A stretch of 8,880 nucleotides of DNA from Bacteroidales bacterium (GCA_020860885.1 JAJBTS010000065.1:1-8880), one strand, 5' to 3'; counted from the stretch's first letter, positions 1 through 8,093 are shown. Notes: a model not told the origin generated them from the letters alone. Numbers and translations are program-made.

Positions 1-66
1 GTATTGCATAGTAATATGTTTTATTGTAGTTTTGTACTGTGTTCAAAGTATGGTTAGATGGATTGT

Positions 67-97
67 CTGGAATCGGGGCGGCAAAGCCCTGATTCAG
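67..97 (+). other. Hairpin in the leader upstream of the PadR gene
   Basis: AATCGGGGC (71-79) pairs with GCCCTGATT (86-94) as a 9-bp stem with one G-U wobble around a 6-nt loop. CTG (67-69) can extend the pairing with CAG (95-97) if G70 bulges. No T-run follows, so it is a poor intrinsic terminator for an upstream gene. It could be a leader structure or an inverted repeat around a regulatory site. The rest of 1-137 is AT-rich; a TTTG at 31-34 might be part of a promoter, but no convincing -7 element is spaced correctly from it. Confidence 0.4.
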
Positions 98-137
98 AGG
101 ATCCGGTAACAAATAACTAATTAATAAAGGAGAAAGA

Positions 138-464
138 ATGAAGGCAGACAATGTAAAATCTCAAATGAGAAAAGGAATACTCGAATACTGTATTCTTCTG
201 ATCCTGGATCGGGAACCTGCTTATGCGCCGGATATTATCCGCATATTGCAGGAAGCGAAACTGATCGTGGTCGAAGGTACTTTATATCCTTTACTGACAA
301 GGCTGAAAAATATGAATTTATTGAGTTATCAATGGATTGAATCTACTCAGGGTCCTCCCCGGAAATATTATAAACTTACGGAAGAGGGAAAAGAATTCCT
401 GGCTGAGCTGGGCTCGGCATGGGAGGAGATAAGCGATACAATTACTCACTTGAAAAAAATATAA
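138..464 (+). CDS. PadR family transcriptional regulator
   Basis: A 108-residue winged helix-turn-helix protein of the short PadR type (PadR-s2), cytoplasmic and DNA-binding. The family hallmark is clear: after an N-terminal helix (about residues 10-25, MRKGILEYCILLIL) comes the recognition-helix region EGTLYPLLTRL near residues 47-57, then the wing with GPPRKYYKLTEEG near residues 72-84. The length is normal for the subfamily, which has only a short C-terminal dimerisation helix. The start is supported by a strong AAAGGAG-type ribosome binding site at 126-132, 5 nt before the ATG. It lies 11 bp upstream of the PspC-domain gene, the usual Bacteroidetes pairing, so it probably autoregulates the operon and controls that envelope protein; this role is inferred from the context. 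The ligand or inducer cannot be told from sequence. Confidence 0.95.
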   Translation: MKADNVKSQMRKGILEYCILLILDREPAYAPDIIRILQEAKLIVVEGTLYPLLTRLKNMNLLSYQWIESTQGPPRKYYKLTEEGKEFLAELGSAWEEISDTITHLKKI

Positions 465-475
465 CATTTACTACA

Positions 476-1087
476 ATGAAAAAAACATTAACAATAAACC
501 TCAACGGAAGAGTGTTTAATATCGATGAAGATGCTTACCAGCTATTAGATAATTACCTCAGAAACCTCCGGATTTACTTTCGTAAGGAAGAAGGATGCGA
601 AGAAATCGTAGCTGATTTTGAAGCCCGGATAGAAGAGTTGTTCAGTAACCGCGTTCGTCTTGGGTATAACGTAATTGATATCGAAGAAGTGGAGAAAGTA
701 ATTGCTCAGATGGGACAACCGAATGATTTCGGTGAAGAAGAGCCTGTAAAAGAGGAAGAACCCAAAGAAGAAATTCCTCACGAGTCCGTAAAAAAGAAAC
801 TGTTCCGTAATCCGAACGATAAGATGATTGGCGGAATCTTTTCCGGGATTGCAGCTTACTTCGACTGGAATGTTTTGGCTGTCCGGCTCATTGCTGTTAT
901 TCTGGTGTTTGCTACCTCCCTGTGGATCATCCCTATTTATCTGATAGCATGGCTGATTATTCCGGAAGCAAGAACGGCAGAACAGAAACTACAGATGCAG
1001 GGAGTTCCTATTACGGTTGAAAATATCGGTAAAACAGTAGCTGCGGAAGCGGATACCCAAAAAAAAACGATAATGGCGGATGCTTAA
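476..1087 (+). pseudogene. PspC domain membrane protein, N-terminal part (gene broken downstream)
   Basis: The first part of a gene that in this sequence is split over two frames. It encodes a conserved cytoplasmic N-terminal region (MKKTLTINLNGRVF..., about residues 1-85, rich in acidic helices), an acidic Glu/Pro/Lys linker (about 86-105), then a PspC domain (about 108-165: KKLFRNPNDKMIGGIFSGIAAYF followed by two hydrophobic segments). PspC domains occur in phage-shock/envelope-stress membrane proteins. The ATG at 476 is preferred to one at 419, because the latter lies inside padR and adds residues with no resemblance to the family. Translation in this frame stops at 1085-1087, shortly after an A9 run (1059-1067). 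A -1 shift there continues into NDNGGCLNSFLYIVVALLK and the next fragment. As it stands the product would be about 203 residues, lacking the later membrane segments and C-terminal domain. It could still be a functional truncated PspC protein. Confidence 0.8.
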
Positions 1088-1782
1088 ATTCCTTCCTGTA
1101 TATCGTAGTCGCATTACTGAAAATCTGCTTGATCGGACTAGGACTGATAATCGGTATACCTTTACTCTTTGCCCTTATTATAGTAATTATAGTTCTTTTT
1201 GCAGCTTTGTTTGGGATAGGTACCGGATTTGTATCGTCTGTTTTTAGTTTCGCTCCCATTGCTACTCCTTTTATTATAGAGAATCCTTTATTTTCTACCA
1301 TTACTTTTGCTTTTGTAATCGGTATACCCCTTATTGTTTTAATATATTCACTGGTTTCTTATTTCATGAAACTGAAACCGGTACATACAGGGGTAAAATG
1401 GACCGGACTTATTGTATGGATCGTGGCATTGATCCTGTTCTTCTTTTCCGGTATACGGCTGAATTGGGAAAGTATAAGTTCAGAATACGTACCTTCCTTT
1501 GATTACTACTCTGAAAAAAGTCCCGAAAACACAATCGAAGGATCTGGGATTATAATAGATAAACAAGAGTTTTTTCCTGCTTCCCTGAAGAAAATACAGA
1601 TTGAAGATATTGAGGCTACTATTCAGATCGAACAGGTAAAAGGAGATAGTATTTCTGTCTTGCTGAATGGCGATTCTAATTTAGTGGATATGATACAGGC
1701 AAAGGATGTTTCAGGAGAGAAACTGAAAATAATGAAATCGGTATCCGGTTCGTTCCGTTCACTGGTACCGCTAATTATATAG
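1066..1782 (+). pseudogene. PspC domain membrane protein, middle part (-1 frame; ends at in-frame TAG)
   Basis: This is the continuation of the PspC gene in the -1 frame after the A9 run. It is open from 1066, with no good start codon of its own; the first ATG in frame, at 1129, falls inside a hydrophobic segment. It encodes several strongly hydrophobic segments (around 1100-1230, 1290-1360 and 1400-1450), then a soluble stretch starting near NWESISSEY. That stretch begins a beta-rich region (KKIQIEDIEATIQIEQVKGDSISVLLNG) resembling the N-terminal strands of the GIN/DUF2807-type adhesin-head domain. The reading ends in TAG at 1780-1782, but the same frame stays coding-like immediately afterwards (IKTPDVAELNIEQVDNINIS). 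The stop therefore looks like a nonsense change, perhaps of a Tyr codon, rather than the natural end. The fragment is unlikely to be translated alone. Confidence 0.7.
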
Positions 1783-2227
1783 ATTAAGACACCGGATGTT
1801 GCAGAGTTGAATATTGAACAGGTGGATAATATAAATATTTCCAAATATTTTCAATCGCAGGATTTATCGATAAAGATGGACAAGGTGAAGAATGTTTCTT
1901 TGGACAGTCTCCAGATCGATAAACTAAATGTTAAAATGGAAAATGTGGGATTCGTGGTATTGGCAGGACATGCGAAAAATGCTACCTTTGATGTTGAGAA
2001 AGCCGAAGAGGTGGATATCAAACAATTGGAGGCAGATACGCTCTCTATTAAGATTTCTAAGGTGAAAACCTATTTGGGAGAAGGCCGTAAGGACATTTTT
2101 TCAAACGGAAACGGTTTGATGAAGCTGAATAAAATAAAAGCGAAAGAAAAAAAAGGATGAAGCTGCCCCGGAAGAATCGAAAGATTCTCTTCCGGTGGTG
2201 CAGGAAAAAATAAAAGAAGAAATTTAA
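1783..2227 (+). pseudogene. PspC domain membrane protein, C-terminal part (beta-rich, GIN/DUF2807-like; +1 shift at A8)
   Basis: This is the last part of the broken gene. From 1783 to 2157 it is in the same frame as the preceding fragment. It shows short, repeating hydrophobic/polar strands (SLDSLQIDKLNVKMENVGFVVLAGHAKNATFDVEKAEEVDIKQ is one stretch, with breaks, around 1890-2030), typical of a right-handed beta-helix such as the GIN/DUF2807 domain. At an A8 run (2147-2154) the frame meets TGA (2158-2160). A +1 shift gives a natural-looking acidic tail (DEAAPEESKDSLPVVQEKIKEEI) that ends at TAA 2225-2227. This overlaps the ATG of the next gene as TAATG, a coupling expected of the original stop. 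Domain assignment is by pattern only. Confidence 0.65.
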
Positions 2228-2760
2228 TGGCGCTAATAAAATCAGTAAGGGGTTTTACCCCTCAGATAGGCGAAAATGTTTATCTGGCAGACAATGCCAC
2301 TATTATAGGAGATGTTGTAATCGGAAACGATTGCAGCATCTGGTTTAATACGGTATTGAGAGGGGATGTAAATTCGATCCGTATCGGAGACCGGGTCAAT
2401 ATCCAGGATGGTACGGTCATCCATACTTTGTATCAGAAATCAATTACGGAAATAGGTAATGATGTATCTATCGGGCATAATGTTACTGTCCATGGAGCGA
2501 AGATCGAAGACGGAGCTTTAATCGGCATGAATGCTGTGGTCCTGGATCATGCGGTGATAGGGGAAGGCGCCCTGATCGCAGCCGGTTCGGTGGTACTTAG
2601 CGGAACCGTTGTGGAACCGGGATGCATTTACGGTGGTACTCCTGCTAAGTTTATCAAAAAACTCGATCCCGAACAATCCAAAGAGATCAATCAGAAGATT
2701 GCAAAGAATTATTTGATGTATTCGGGTTGGTATAAGGAAAGTGAAGGACAGGAAGGGTAG
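2227..2760 (+). CDS. Gamma-class carbonic anhydrase family protein (LbH hexapeptide)
   Basis: A 177-residue left-handed beta-helix protein of the gamma carbonic anhydrase/YrdA-PaaY group, cytoplasmic and normally a trimer with metal sites at subunit interfaces. Hexapeptide-repeat strands run from about residue 12 to 140 (ATIIGDVVIGNDCSIW..., ALIGMNAVV, ALIAAGSVV). The three metal-binding histidines of the family are present: H66 (TVIHT), H84 (IGHN) and H89 (TVHG). Arg45 and Asp47 in the LRGDV motif and Gln60 in NIQDG, which shape the site in gamma-CAs, are also there. A C-terminal helix (about 148-170) packs against the helix in relatives. Whether it hydrates CO2 cannot be decided from sequence, as many members are inactive or of unknown activity. 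Its ATG overlaps the TAA that would end the restored PspC gene (TAATG), implying translational coupling in that operon. The next gene converges 8 bp away. Confidence 0.93.
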   Translation: MALIKSVRGFTPQIGENVYLADNATIIGDVVIGNDCSIWFNTVLRGDVNSIRIGDRVNIQDGTVIHTLYQKSITEIGNDVSIGHNVTVHGAKIEDGALIGMNAVVLDHAVIGEGALIAAGSVVLSGTVVEPGCIYGGTPAKFIKKLDPEQSKEINQKIAKNYLMYSGWYKESEGQEG

Positions 2761-2768
2761 GAGGGATC

Positions 2769-4013
2769 TTACTTTTCCATTTCCTTGTTGATAAAATCAT
2801 ATATCTTATCGGTTGCGCCGCGATATTCTTTCACGAAATTCCCGGCTTTGTCTCCGTTGTCTTTCAGCAGCGCGGGATAGGCGAGATACTCATTTAATTT
2901 ACCGTTGAATTCATCCTGCGAGGCTATTGATATTCCGCCCTGCGAATCAATCAAATCCTGTGCTTCTTTGAAACGTGCGAAGTTAGGCCCGAAGAGAACG
3001 GGTATGCCATATACCGCCGCTTCCAGAACGTTGTGTATTCCTACCCCAAAGCCTCCGCCTATGTAAGCTATATCGCCATACCGATACATGGACGATAATA
3101 ATCCGAAACAATTGATGATCAGGCAGTCGGTATCCCGTATGTTTTCTTCATTTGCTTCCGAATAAAGAAGGGAAGGCCGCGTCAGTTTCGACCGGATCTC
3201 ATTCAGATGATTTTCATCTATTTCATGGGGAGCAATGATCAGTTTTAATTCGGGATGTTCATTGAAATAGGGGATGATTATATCCTCATCTTTGGGCCAT
3301 GTACTTCCTGCTACGAGGATAAAATCTTTGCCTTTCGTTGTTTTGGAGAGAAATTCATCGATCAACGGCAACTCTTTTCTCTGTTCGAATATCTCATAGA
3401 CTCTGTCGAACCGGGTATCGCCACTGATGGTAACGTTGGTAACTCCATAATCGGCCAACAACTGTCGGGAGTTCTCATCCTGTACGAAAAGATGTTTGTA
3501 ATCGTGAAGTATTTCCCGGTAAGGTTTCCCATACCACCGAAAAAATAACTGGCTGGGCCGGAAGATAGCGGATACGATGTACGTGGTGATGTGGCGTTTC
3601 CTTAACTCTTTGAGGTAATTCATCCAGAATTCGTACTTAATAAATATAGCCATCTCAGGATTTACTATATCCAGGAATCTGTTTACATTATCTTTGAGGT
3701 CGAAAGGCAAGTAACAGATCACATCGGCTCCGGCGTATGTTTTTCTTACTTCATACCCGGAAGGAGAAAAGAATGTAAGTAATATTTTATACTGAGGCTT
3801 TTCTTTCCGAATCTTTTCGATAAGAGGTCTACCCTGTTCAAATTCTCCTAAAGAGGCGGCATGAAACCATATATACCTGCCTTGTGGGTCTATCTTATTC
3901 CGGAGTGTCTGAAAAGTTTCTTTTTGCCCACGGATCATCAGTTGCGCCTTTCTGTTGAACGGGCTTACCAACCTGACCGCAAAAGCATAAATTGAAATAC
4001 CTATACTATACAT
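2769..4013 (-). CDS. waaA: 3-deoxy-D-manno-octulosonic acid (Kdo) transferase
   Basis: A GT30-family glycosyltransferase (WaaA/KdtA), 414 residues, close to the usual 400-430. It transfers Kdo from CMP-Kdo to the lipid A precursor at the cytoplasmic face of the inner membrane, so the organism makes an LPS-type outer membrane. The N-terminal hydrophobic segment (about 1-17) is the membrane anchor. The acceptor-site motif WFHAASLGEFEQG lies at 49-61, with the family's catalytic Glu at E57. GDTRFDR (198-204) and AGSTWPKDE (235-243) mark the interdomain region and start of the donor domain. APHE is at 261-264. The donor-binding GGGFGVGIHNVLEA (319-332) and NFARFKEA (344-351) complete the GT-B fold. 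It follows gltX by only 2 bp on the same strand, so the two are almost certainly co-transcribed from the gltX promoter. Mono- versus bifunctionality cannot be judged. Confidence 0.97.
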   Translation of the reverse strand: MYSIGISIYAFAVRLVSPFNRKAQLMIRGQKETFQTLRNKIDPQGRYIWFHAASLGEFEQGRPLIEKIRKEKPQYKILLTFFSPSGYEVRKTYAGADVICYLPFDLKDNVNRFLDIVNPEMAIFIKYEFWMNYLKELRKRHITTYIVSAIFRPSQLFFRWYGKPYREILHDYKHLFVQDENSRQLLADYGVTNVTISGDTRFDRVYEIFEQRKELPLIDEFLSKTTKGKDFILVAGSTWPKDEDIIIPYFNEHPELKLIIAPHEIDENHLNEIRSKLTRPSLLYSEANEENIRDTDCLIINCFGLLSSMYRYGDIAYIGGGFGVGIHNVLEAAVYGIPVLFGPNFARFKEAQDLIDSQGGISIASQDEFNGKLNEYLAYPALLKDNGDKAGNFVKEYRGATDKIYDFINKEMEK

Positions 4014-4015
4014 TT

Positions 4016-5533
4016 TTATTTTAATGTTTGAATCGCTTGTCTCAGGCGATTAAGAACTTCTTCTTTCCCTAATATTTCAGTAATGTCAAAAATATGCGGA
4101 CCTTTTGATTCTCCGACCAACGCCAACCGGAAAGCATTCATGATATTTCCCATAGAATAACCTTTCGATTCTATCCAGGGAATAACGATATCTTCTGTCG
4201 ACTTTGCGGAGAAATCTTCTACAGATTCCAAAATTCCGGAAAGTTCCGTCATCCGGGCTGCCGAATCTTCTTTCCAACGCTTTTTGACGGTTTTTTCATC
4301 GTAACTCTGAGGAGCTTCGAAAAAGAAGGAAGCTTGTTCCCATAGTTCTTTAATGAAGTTGACCCTTTCTTTAACCAAGCTTACGATTTTAACAATTTTA
4401 TCAAAAGGAGCATTTATTCCTTTTTCGTTCAATAAAGGTAAGAATAATTCTGCAATTTCTTCATCAGACTTCAACTGAATGTATTGATGATTAAACCATT
4501 CTCCTTTTTTATAATCGAATTTGGCTCCGCTTTTGCTGCATTTTTCAAGGCAGAATGCTTCGGTAAGATCGGCCAAAGACAAGACTTCCCTGCCGTCTCC
4601 GGGATTCCATCCCAGCAAAGCCAGGAAATTGATAACGGCTTCCGGTAAATATCCGGTTTCTCTGTATCCCGATGAAACATCTCCTGTTTTGGGATCTTTC
4701 CATTCCAAAGGAAATACGGGAAAGCCCAGGCGGTCTCCATCGCGTTTGCTTAATTTTCCGTTTCCTTCCGGTTTAAGCAATAAAGGCAGATGGGCGAATT
4801 GCGGCATACTGTCTTCCCATTCCAGATATTTATACAGCGTAACATGCAAAGGAGCAGACGGCAACCATTCTTCTCCGCGTATCACGTGGGTAATCTCCAT
4901 CAAATGATCGTCTACGATATTTGCCAGGTGATAAGTCGGTAGCTGGTCGGCCGATTTGTAAAGTACTTTATCGTCCAGTATGGAAGAGTTTACGGTAACT
5001 TTTCCCCGTATAACGTCATTCACAACGATAGTCTGTTCCGGTTCGATCTTTATCCGGACTACATACTGGTCTCCGGATTCTATCCGCGATTGCACTTCTT
5101 CCGGACTCAGAGTCAGTGAATTATTCATCGACATACGGGTAGATGCATCGTACTGGAAATTAGCTGTTTCATTCCTTTTGGCTTCTAATTCCGCGGGAGT
5201 ATCGAAAGCGATGTAAGCCAATCCTTTATCCAGTAATTGGTCTACATATTGCTTGTATATGTTTTTTCTTTCGGATTGTCTGTAAGGACCGTAGTTTCCT
5301 CCTTTGTGAGGACCTTCGTCGAAAGAGATACCCAGCCATTCGAAAGTACGGATGATGTATTCTTCGGCACCAGTAACAAAGCGTTGGGAGTCGGTATCTT
5401 CTATACGCAGGATAAAATCTCCCTGATGCTGTTTCGTAAATAAATAGTTATATAGTGCGGTTCTCACTCCTCCGATATGTAAAGGTCCGGTCGGACTCGG
5501 AGCAAAGCGAACTCTAACTTTTTTGTTTGTCAT
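4016..5533 (-). CDS. gltX: Glutamyl-tRNA synthetase
   Basis: A class I aminoacyl-tRNA synthetase that charges tRNA(Glu) with glutamate in the cytoplasm; 505 residues from the chosen start. The Rossmann-fold active site shows the HIGH-type motif as PLHIGG (H19-G22) after RFAPSPTG, and the second signature as KLSKRDG (from about residue 260). The GluRS-specific [12 protein letters not shown] block is near 219-230 and an alpha-helical anticodon-binding region fills the C-terminal third. The zinc-site cysteines found in some GluRS after the acceptor-binding insertion are absent. The start is the ATG at 5533. A TTG 18 bp upstream (5551) is in frame, but it overlaps the predicted -7 promoter element and would add only MRKISH, so it is rejected. 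It heads a two-gene transcript with waaA and is divergent from the HD-domain gene at 5606. Discriminating or non-discriminating charging is not evident. Confidence 0.97.
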   Translation of the reverse strand: MTNKKVRVRFAPSPTGPLHIGGVRTALYNYLFTKQHQGDFILRIEDTDSQRFVTGAEEYIIRTFEWLGISFDEGPHKGGNYGPYRQSERKNIYKQYVDQLLDKGLAYIAFDTPAELEAKRNETANFQYDASTRMSMNNSLTLSPEEVQSRIESGDQYVVRIKIEPEQTIVVNDVIRGKVTVNSSILDDKVLYKSADQLPTYHLANIVDDHLMEITHVIRGEEWLPSAPLHVTLYKYLEWEDSMPQFAHLPLLLKPEGNGKLSKRDGDRLGFPVFPLEWKDPKTGDVSSGYRETGYLPEAVINFLALLGWNPGDGREVLSLADLTEAFCLEKCSKSGAKFDYKKGEWFNHQYIQLKSDEEIAELFLPLLNEKGINAPFDKIVKIVSLVKERVNFIKELWEQASFFFEAPQSYDEKTVKKRWKEDSAARMTELSGILESVEDFSAKSTEDIVIPWIESKGYSMGNIMNAFRLALVGESKGPHIFDITEILGKEEVLNRLRQAIQTLK

Positions 5534-5548
5534 ATGCGATATTTTCCG

Positions 5549-5556
5549 CAAAAGTA
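5549..5556 (-). promoter_or_regulatory. Bacteroidetes-type -7 promoter element for gltX-waaA
   Basis: On the minus strand these bases read TACTTTTG, an exact fit to the Bacteroidetes -7 consensus TAnnTTTG. The element lies about 16 nt upstream of the gltX ATG, giving a very short leader. No clear -33 TTTG is seen at the expected distance upstream, so promoter strength is uncertain. Confidence 0.6.
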
Positions 5557-5578
5557 CGTATATTTATCCTTATTTTAC

Positions 5579-5586
5579 TATATTCG
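5579..5586 (+). promoter_or_regulatory. Possible -7 element for the HD-domain gene
   Basis: The plus-strand octamer TATATTCG matches TAnnTTTG at all but one fixed position and lies about 20 nt before the ATG at 5606. The whole 72-bp divergent gap (5534-5605) must hold both promoters. No -33 element is evident, so this is a weak call. Confidence 0.3.
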
Positions 5587-5605
5587 GAGAAATTTTCCTT
5601 AGGTT

Positions 5606-7669
5606 ATGAAAAAGAAAAAGATAAATATTCCTGCTTATATATACTTCATTCTGGCTACAGCAGTCATTATTGTATTGTTTCCCAGAGAGGGTAAATTCCG
5701 TTATGCTTTTACGGAAGGCAAACCCTGGCAGTACGGTTTGCTGACGGCTCCCTTCGATTTCCCGATTTATAAATCGGCAGAACAATTAAAAGCGGAGCAA
5801 GATACAGTATTAAAAAACTTTAGTCCTTATTTTCAATGGGACAATACGGTTTATGAGAGGGAACTGAACCGCTTCAGGTCCGACATCCAGGATTTTCAGA
5901 ACAATCAGTGGACCTGGGAATACCGGCGGTATGTGGAAAGCGCTTTCAAAGAGATTTATGAAAAAGGGATTGTCTCCAATACCGATTTCGAATTTCTGGA
6001 GAGAAACGAGTATTCGGTTCTTAAGGTAAGGGAGAATGATAATAAAACGACTCTTTATTCTACTCAGGATATTTTTACTTTAAGATCGGCTTACTCTTAT
6101 ATCCTGGATAACCGTCCCGAAAAGCTGGATGTCAACGTTTTGCGTTTGGTGAACCTGAACGATTACATTCATGAGAATCTTAAGTACGATGAAGCCCTTT
6201 CGGAGAAAGTCAAAGAAGACGATTTGCAGAAAATATCCCCGTCGAGCGGATTGGTTCAATCCGGGGAAAAGATTGCAGACCGCGGGGAAATTATCAACAA
6301 CCAGACTTTTAATATCCTTCGTTCCCTGAAACAAATTTACGACAAACAAGACGGAACGGTTCAGCATCAGACAGGGTTGATCATCGGAATTGTGGTTATG
6401 GTTACAGGGTTAATGGCCTGTTTTTTGATGTACCTGATCTTCTTCCGGAAAAGGATCTATAAAGTGAAGAAGGATGTGGTCTTCTTACTGTCTATGTCGA
6501 CCTTATTTATTTTTCTGACGGAAGTGACGGTTAAATACGATTGGTTTAGTGTATATATCATTCCTTACGCTATTATACCTATTGTGATCCGGACATTTTT
6601 TGATTCGAGGACAACCCAGATGACTCATTTGATTACTATCCTTATCTGCTCCCTGATCGTTCCTTTTCCTTTCGAATTTATCCTGATGCAGCTTATCGTG
6701 TGTATGGTGGCTATGTACGCTCTGAAAGACCTTACTCAGCGTTCAGAGTTGATTAAATGTGCGCTGTATATCTTCATGACTTATATCGTGGTCTATCTCG
6801 GGTATCAGTTGATGCAGGAAAGCGATCTCAATAAGATCAACTGGAGTATGTTGGTTTATTTCGCTATAAACTTCATCTTCGTGATGTTTACTTATCCGTT
6901 TATTTATATTGTCGAGAAGATCTTCGGATACATCTCGAATGTTACTTTGGTGGAATTATCGGATATAAATACTCCTGCCCTGAGTTTATTGTCGGAACGC
7001 TCTCCCGGCACTTTCCAGCATTCTTTGCAGGTGTCTATGCTGGGAACGGCAGCGGCAGTCAAAGTAGGGGCCAATCCTCAACTGGTGCGGACAGGCGCTT
7101 TGTATCATGATCTCGGGAAAATAGAGAACCCGGCTTTCTTTACGGAGAATAAAATGGAAGGACCGAGTCCGCACGATAAACTTTCTTACGAGCAGAGCGC
7201 CCGGATCATCACCAACCATGTGCCGGAAGGTGTAAAGCAGGCCCAGAATTTTGGTTTGCCCCCGGCTATCATTAAGTTTATACTTACTCATCATGGCAAG
7301 GGAAAAGCTAAATATTTCTACAACTCTCAGAAGAACCAGTATCCCGATCAGCCTGTCAACGAAGAGGCTTTCAGCTATTCGGGCATCAATCCGGATACGA
7401 AAGAAACGGCTATCCTGATGATGGCCGACTCGGTAGAAGCTGCTTCCCGGAGCCTCAAAGAATACAACGAAGAATCGATCCGTAATCTGGTAGACAAAAT
7501 CATCGACGCGCAAATAGCCGACGGTCTATTAGCGGAAGCTCCTCTTACTTTCAAAGATATTACCAATATCAAAAATGTCTTTGTCGAAAAATTACTTACT
7601 ATGTATCACTCCCGGATCACCTACCCGGAACTGGACAGTGAACAGTCACCAGTCACCAGTGAACAATGA
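5606..7669 (+). CDS. PgpH-like 7TM-HD phosphohydrolase (probable cyclic-di-AMP phosphodiesterase)
   Basis: A 687-residue integral inner-membrane protein with the 7TMR-HD architecture. An N-terminal membrane segment (about 11-26) leads to an extracytoplasmic 7TMR-HDED domain (about 30-250), then a cluster of about seven membrane segments (about 255-440), then a cytoplasmic HD domain. The HD metal ligands are visible: H472 (QHSLQ), H501-D502 (YHDLGKIENP), H538 (NHVPEG), H562-H563 (THHGKGK) and D608 (MMADSVEAA). Characterised relatives such as Listeria PgpH hydrolyse cyclic-di-AMP to pApA; that activity is inferred here from architecture. It is divergent from gltX. The last ~11 residues (DSEQSPVTSEQ) and the TGA stop are encoded by a heptamer repeat array starting at 7636, so the natural C-terminus was probably close to YPEL and has been replaced or extended by the repeat. 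Confidence 0.92.
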   Translation: MKKKKINIPAYIYFILATAVIIVLFPREGKFRYAFTEGKPWQYGLLTAPFDFPIYKSAEQLKAEQDTVLKNFSPYFQWDNTVYERELNRFRSDIQDFQNNQWTWEYRRYVESAFKEIYEKGIVSNTDFEFLERNEYSVLKVRENDNKTTLYSTQDIFTLRSAYSYILDNRPEKLDVNVLRLVNLNDYIHENLKYDEALSEKVKEDDLQKISPSSGLVQSGEKIADRGEIINNQTFNILRSLKQIYDKQDGTVQHQTGLIIGIVVMVTGLMACFLMYLIFFRKRIYKVKKDVVFLLSMSTLFIFLTEVTVKYDWFSVYIIPYAIIPIVIRTFFDSRTTQMTHLITILICSLIVPFPFEFILMQLIVCMVAMYALKDLTQRSELIKCALYIFMTYIVVYLGYQLMQESDLNKINWSMLVYFAINFIFVMFTYPFIYIVEKIFGYISNVTLVELSDINTPALSLLSERSPGTFQHSLQVSMLGTAAAVKVGANPQLVRTGALYHDLGKIENPAFFTENKMEGPSPHDKLSYEQSARIITNHVPEGVKQAQNFGLPPAIIKFILTHHGKGKAKYFYNSQKNQYPDQPVNEEAFSYSGINPDTKETAILMMADSVEAASRSLKEYNEESIRNLVDKIIDAQIADGLLAEAPLTFKDITNIKNVFVEKLLTMYHSRITYPELDSEQSPVTSEQ

Positions 7670-7698
7670 ACAGTAAGCAGTTAACAGTGAGCAGTTAG
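7636..7698 (+). repeat. Heptamer repeat array 1 (CAGTRAA type), at the 3' end of the HD gene
   Basis: Nine contiguous 7-bp units: CAGTGAA, CAGTCAC, CAGTCAC, CAGTGAA, CAATGAA, CAGTAAG, CAGTTAA, CAGTGAG, CAGTTAG. Two further degenerate units (TGGGCAA, TAGTGAA) carry the phase on to 7712. The array overlaps the end of the HD-domain gene and contains its stop (7667-7669). The remaining gap to the next gene (7713-7736) is AT-rich with no clear ribosome binding site. Confidence 0.9.
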
Positions 7699-7736
7699 TG
7701 GGCAATAGTGAATAATAATATATAACCTCAACAACT

Positions 7737-8093
7737 ATGAAAAGGAGTATTGCTTATGAGAAAGCTTATGCATTCTCGATAAGAGTAGTAAATGTATATA
7801 AATATCTGGAAAGAAAAAACGAATATATTTTATCCAGGCAATTATTAAAATGCGGAACTTCCATTGCAGCTAATCTTGCCGAAGCCAATGGAGCTATTTC
7901 TCAAGCTGATTTTTCTGCGAAAGTCAGTATCGCTTACAAGGAAACATTAGAAGCAAAATATTGGACGTCTTTATTAAAAGATACGGGTTATATTAATAGA
8001 AAATCATATACCAGCCTTTTTCACGATCTGGAAGAAATTGCTAAAATCCTATTCATGATTCTCAAGAAAACACGAATTGACAGTAAACAGTAA
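7737..8093 (+). CDS. Four helix bundle protein (23S rRNA intervening-sequence / S23 type)
   Basis: A 118-residue protein of the four-helix-bundle family first seen encoded in intervening sequences of 23S rRNA genes (TIGR02436/PF05635), and distantly related to the Avd protein of diversity-generating retroelements. Recognisable parts are the N-terminal YEKAYAFSIRVVNVYKYL, the signature QLLKCGTSIAANLAEANGA (about residues 35-53), then the KVSIAYKETLEAKYWTSLLKDTGYI helix and a last helix (about 92-111). No enzyme motif is present. Members form ring-shaped oligomers; their cellular function is not settled. Here it is not inside an rRNA gene. It sits alone between two heptamer arrays in the same orientation, and its final DSKQ and TAA stop are repeat-encoded. 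No Shine-Dalgarno is evident, which is common in Bacteroidetes. No reverse transcriptase or template repeat is present in the window. Confidence 0.9.
   Translation: MKRSIAYEKAYAFSIRVVNVYKYLERKNEYILSRQLLKCGTSIAANLAEANGAISQADFSAKVSIAYKETLEAKYWTSLLKDTGYINRKSYTSLFHDLEEIAKILFMILKKTRIDSKQ

Noticed and set aside
419..475. Upstream ATG extending the PspC-domain protein by 19 residues
   Set aside because: It lies inside the padR coding region in another frame, and the family's conserved start (MKKTLTINLNG) coincides with the ATG at 476.
2736..2778. Bidirectional terminator between the carbonic anhydrase and waaA genes
   Set aside because: GGAAAGT and ACTTTTCC can pair only weakly, with a bulge and a long loop; the 8-bp gap holds no convincing stem with a T-run.
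4521..4907. Antisense reading frame opposite gltX
   Set aside because: It is entirely within the conserved gltX coding region and its translation has no recognisable domain.
5534..5551. TTG start that would lengthen glutamyl-tRNA synthetase by six residues
   Set aside because: The codon overlaps the TACTTTTG promoter element, and the ATG at 5533 gives the usual short lead into the [11 protein letters not shown] motif.
6986..7513. Long antisense reading frame (175 codons) opposite the HD domain
   Set aside because: It mirrors a strongly conserved sense domain, has no recognisable family features and no ribosome binding site; it is a shadow frame.
7737..8093. Avd accessory gene of a diversity-generating retroelement
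   Set aside because: The protein is in the related four-helix-bundle family, but there is no reverse transcriptase, template repeat or variable repeat in the window.
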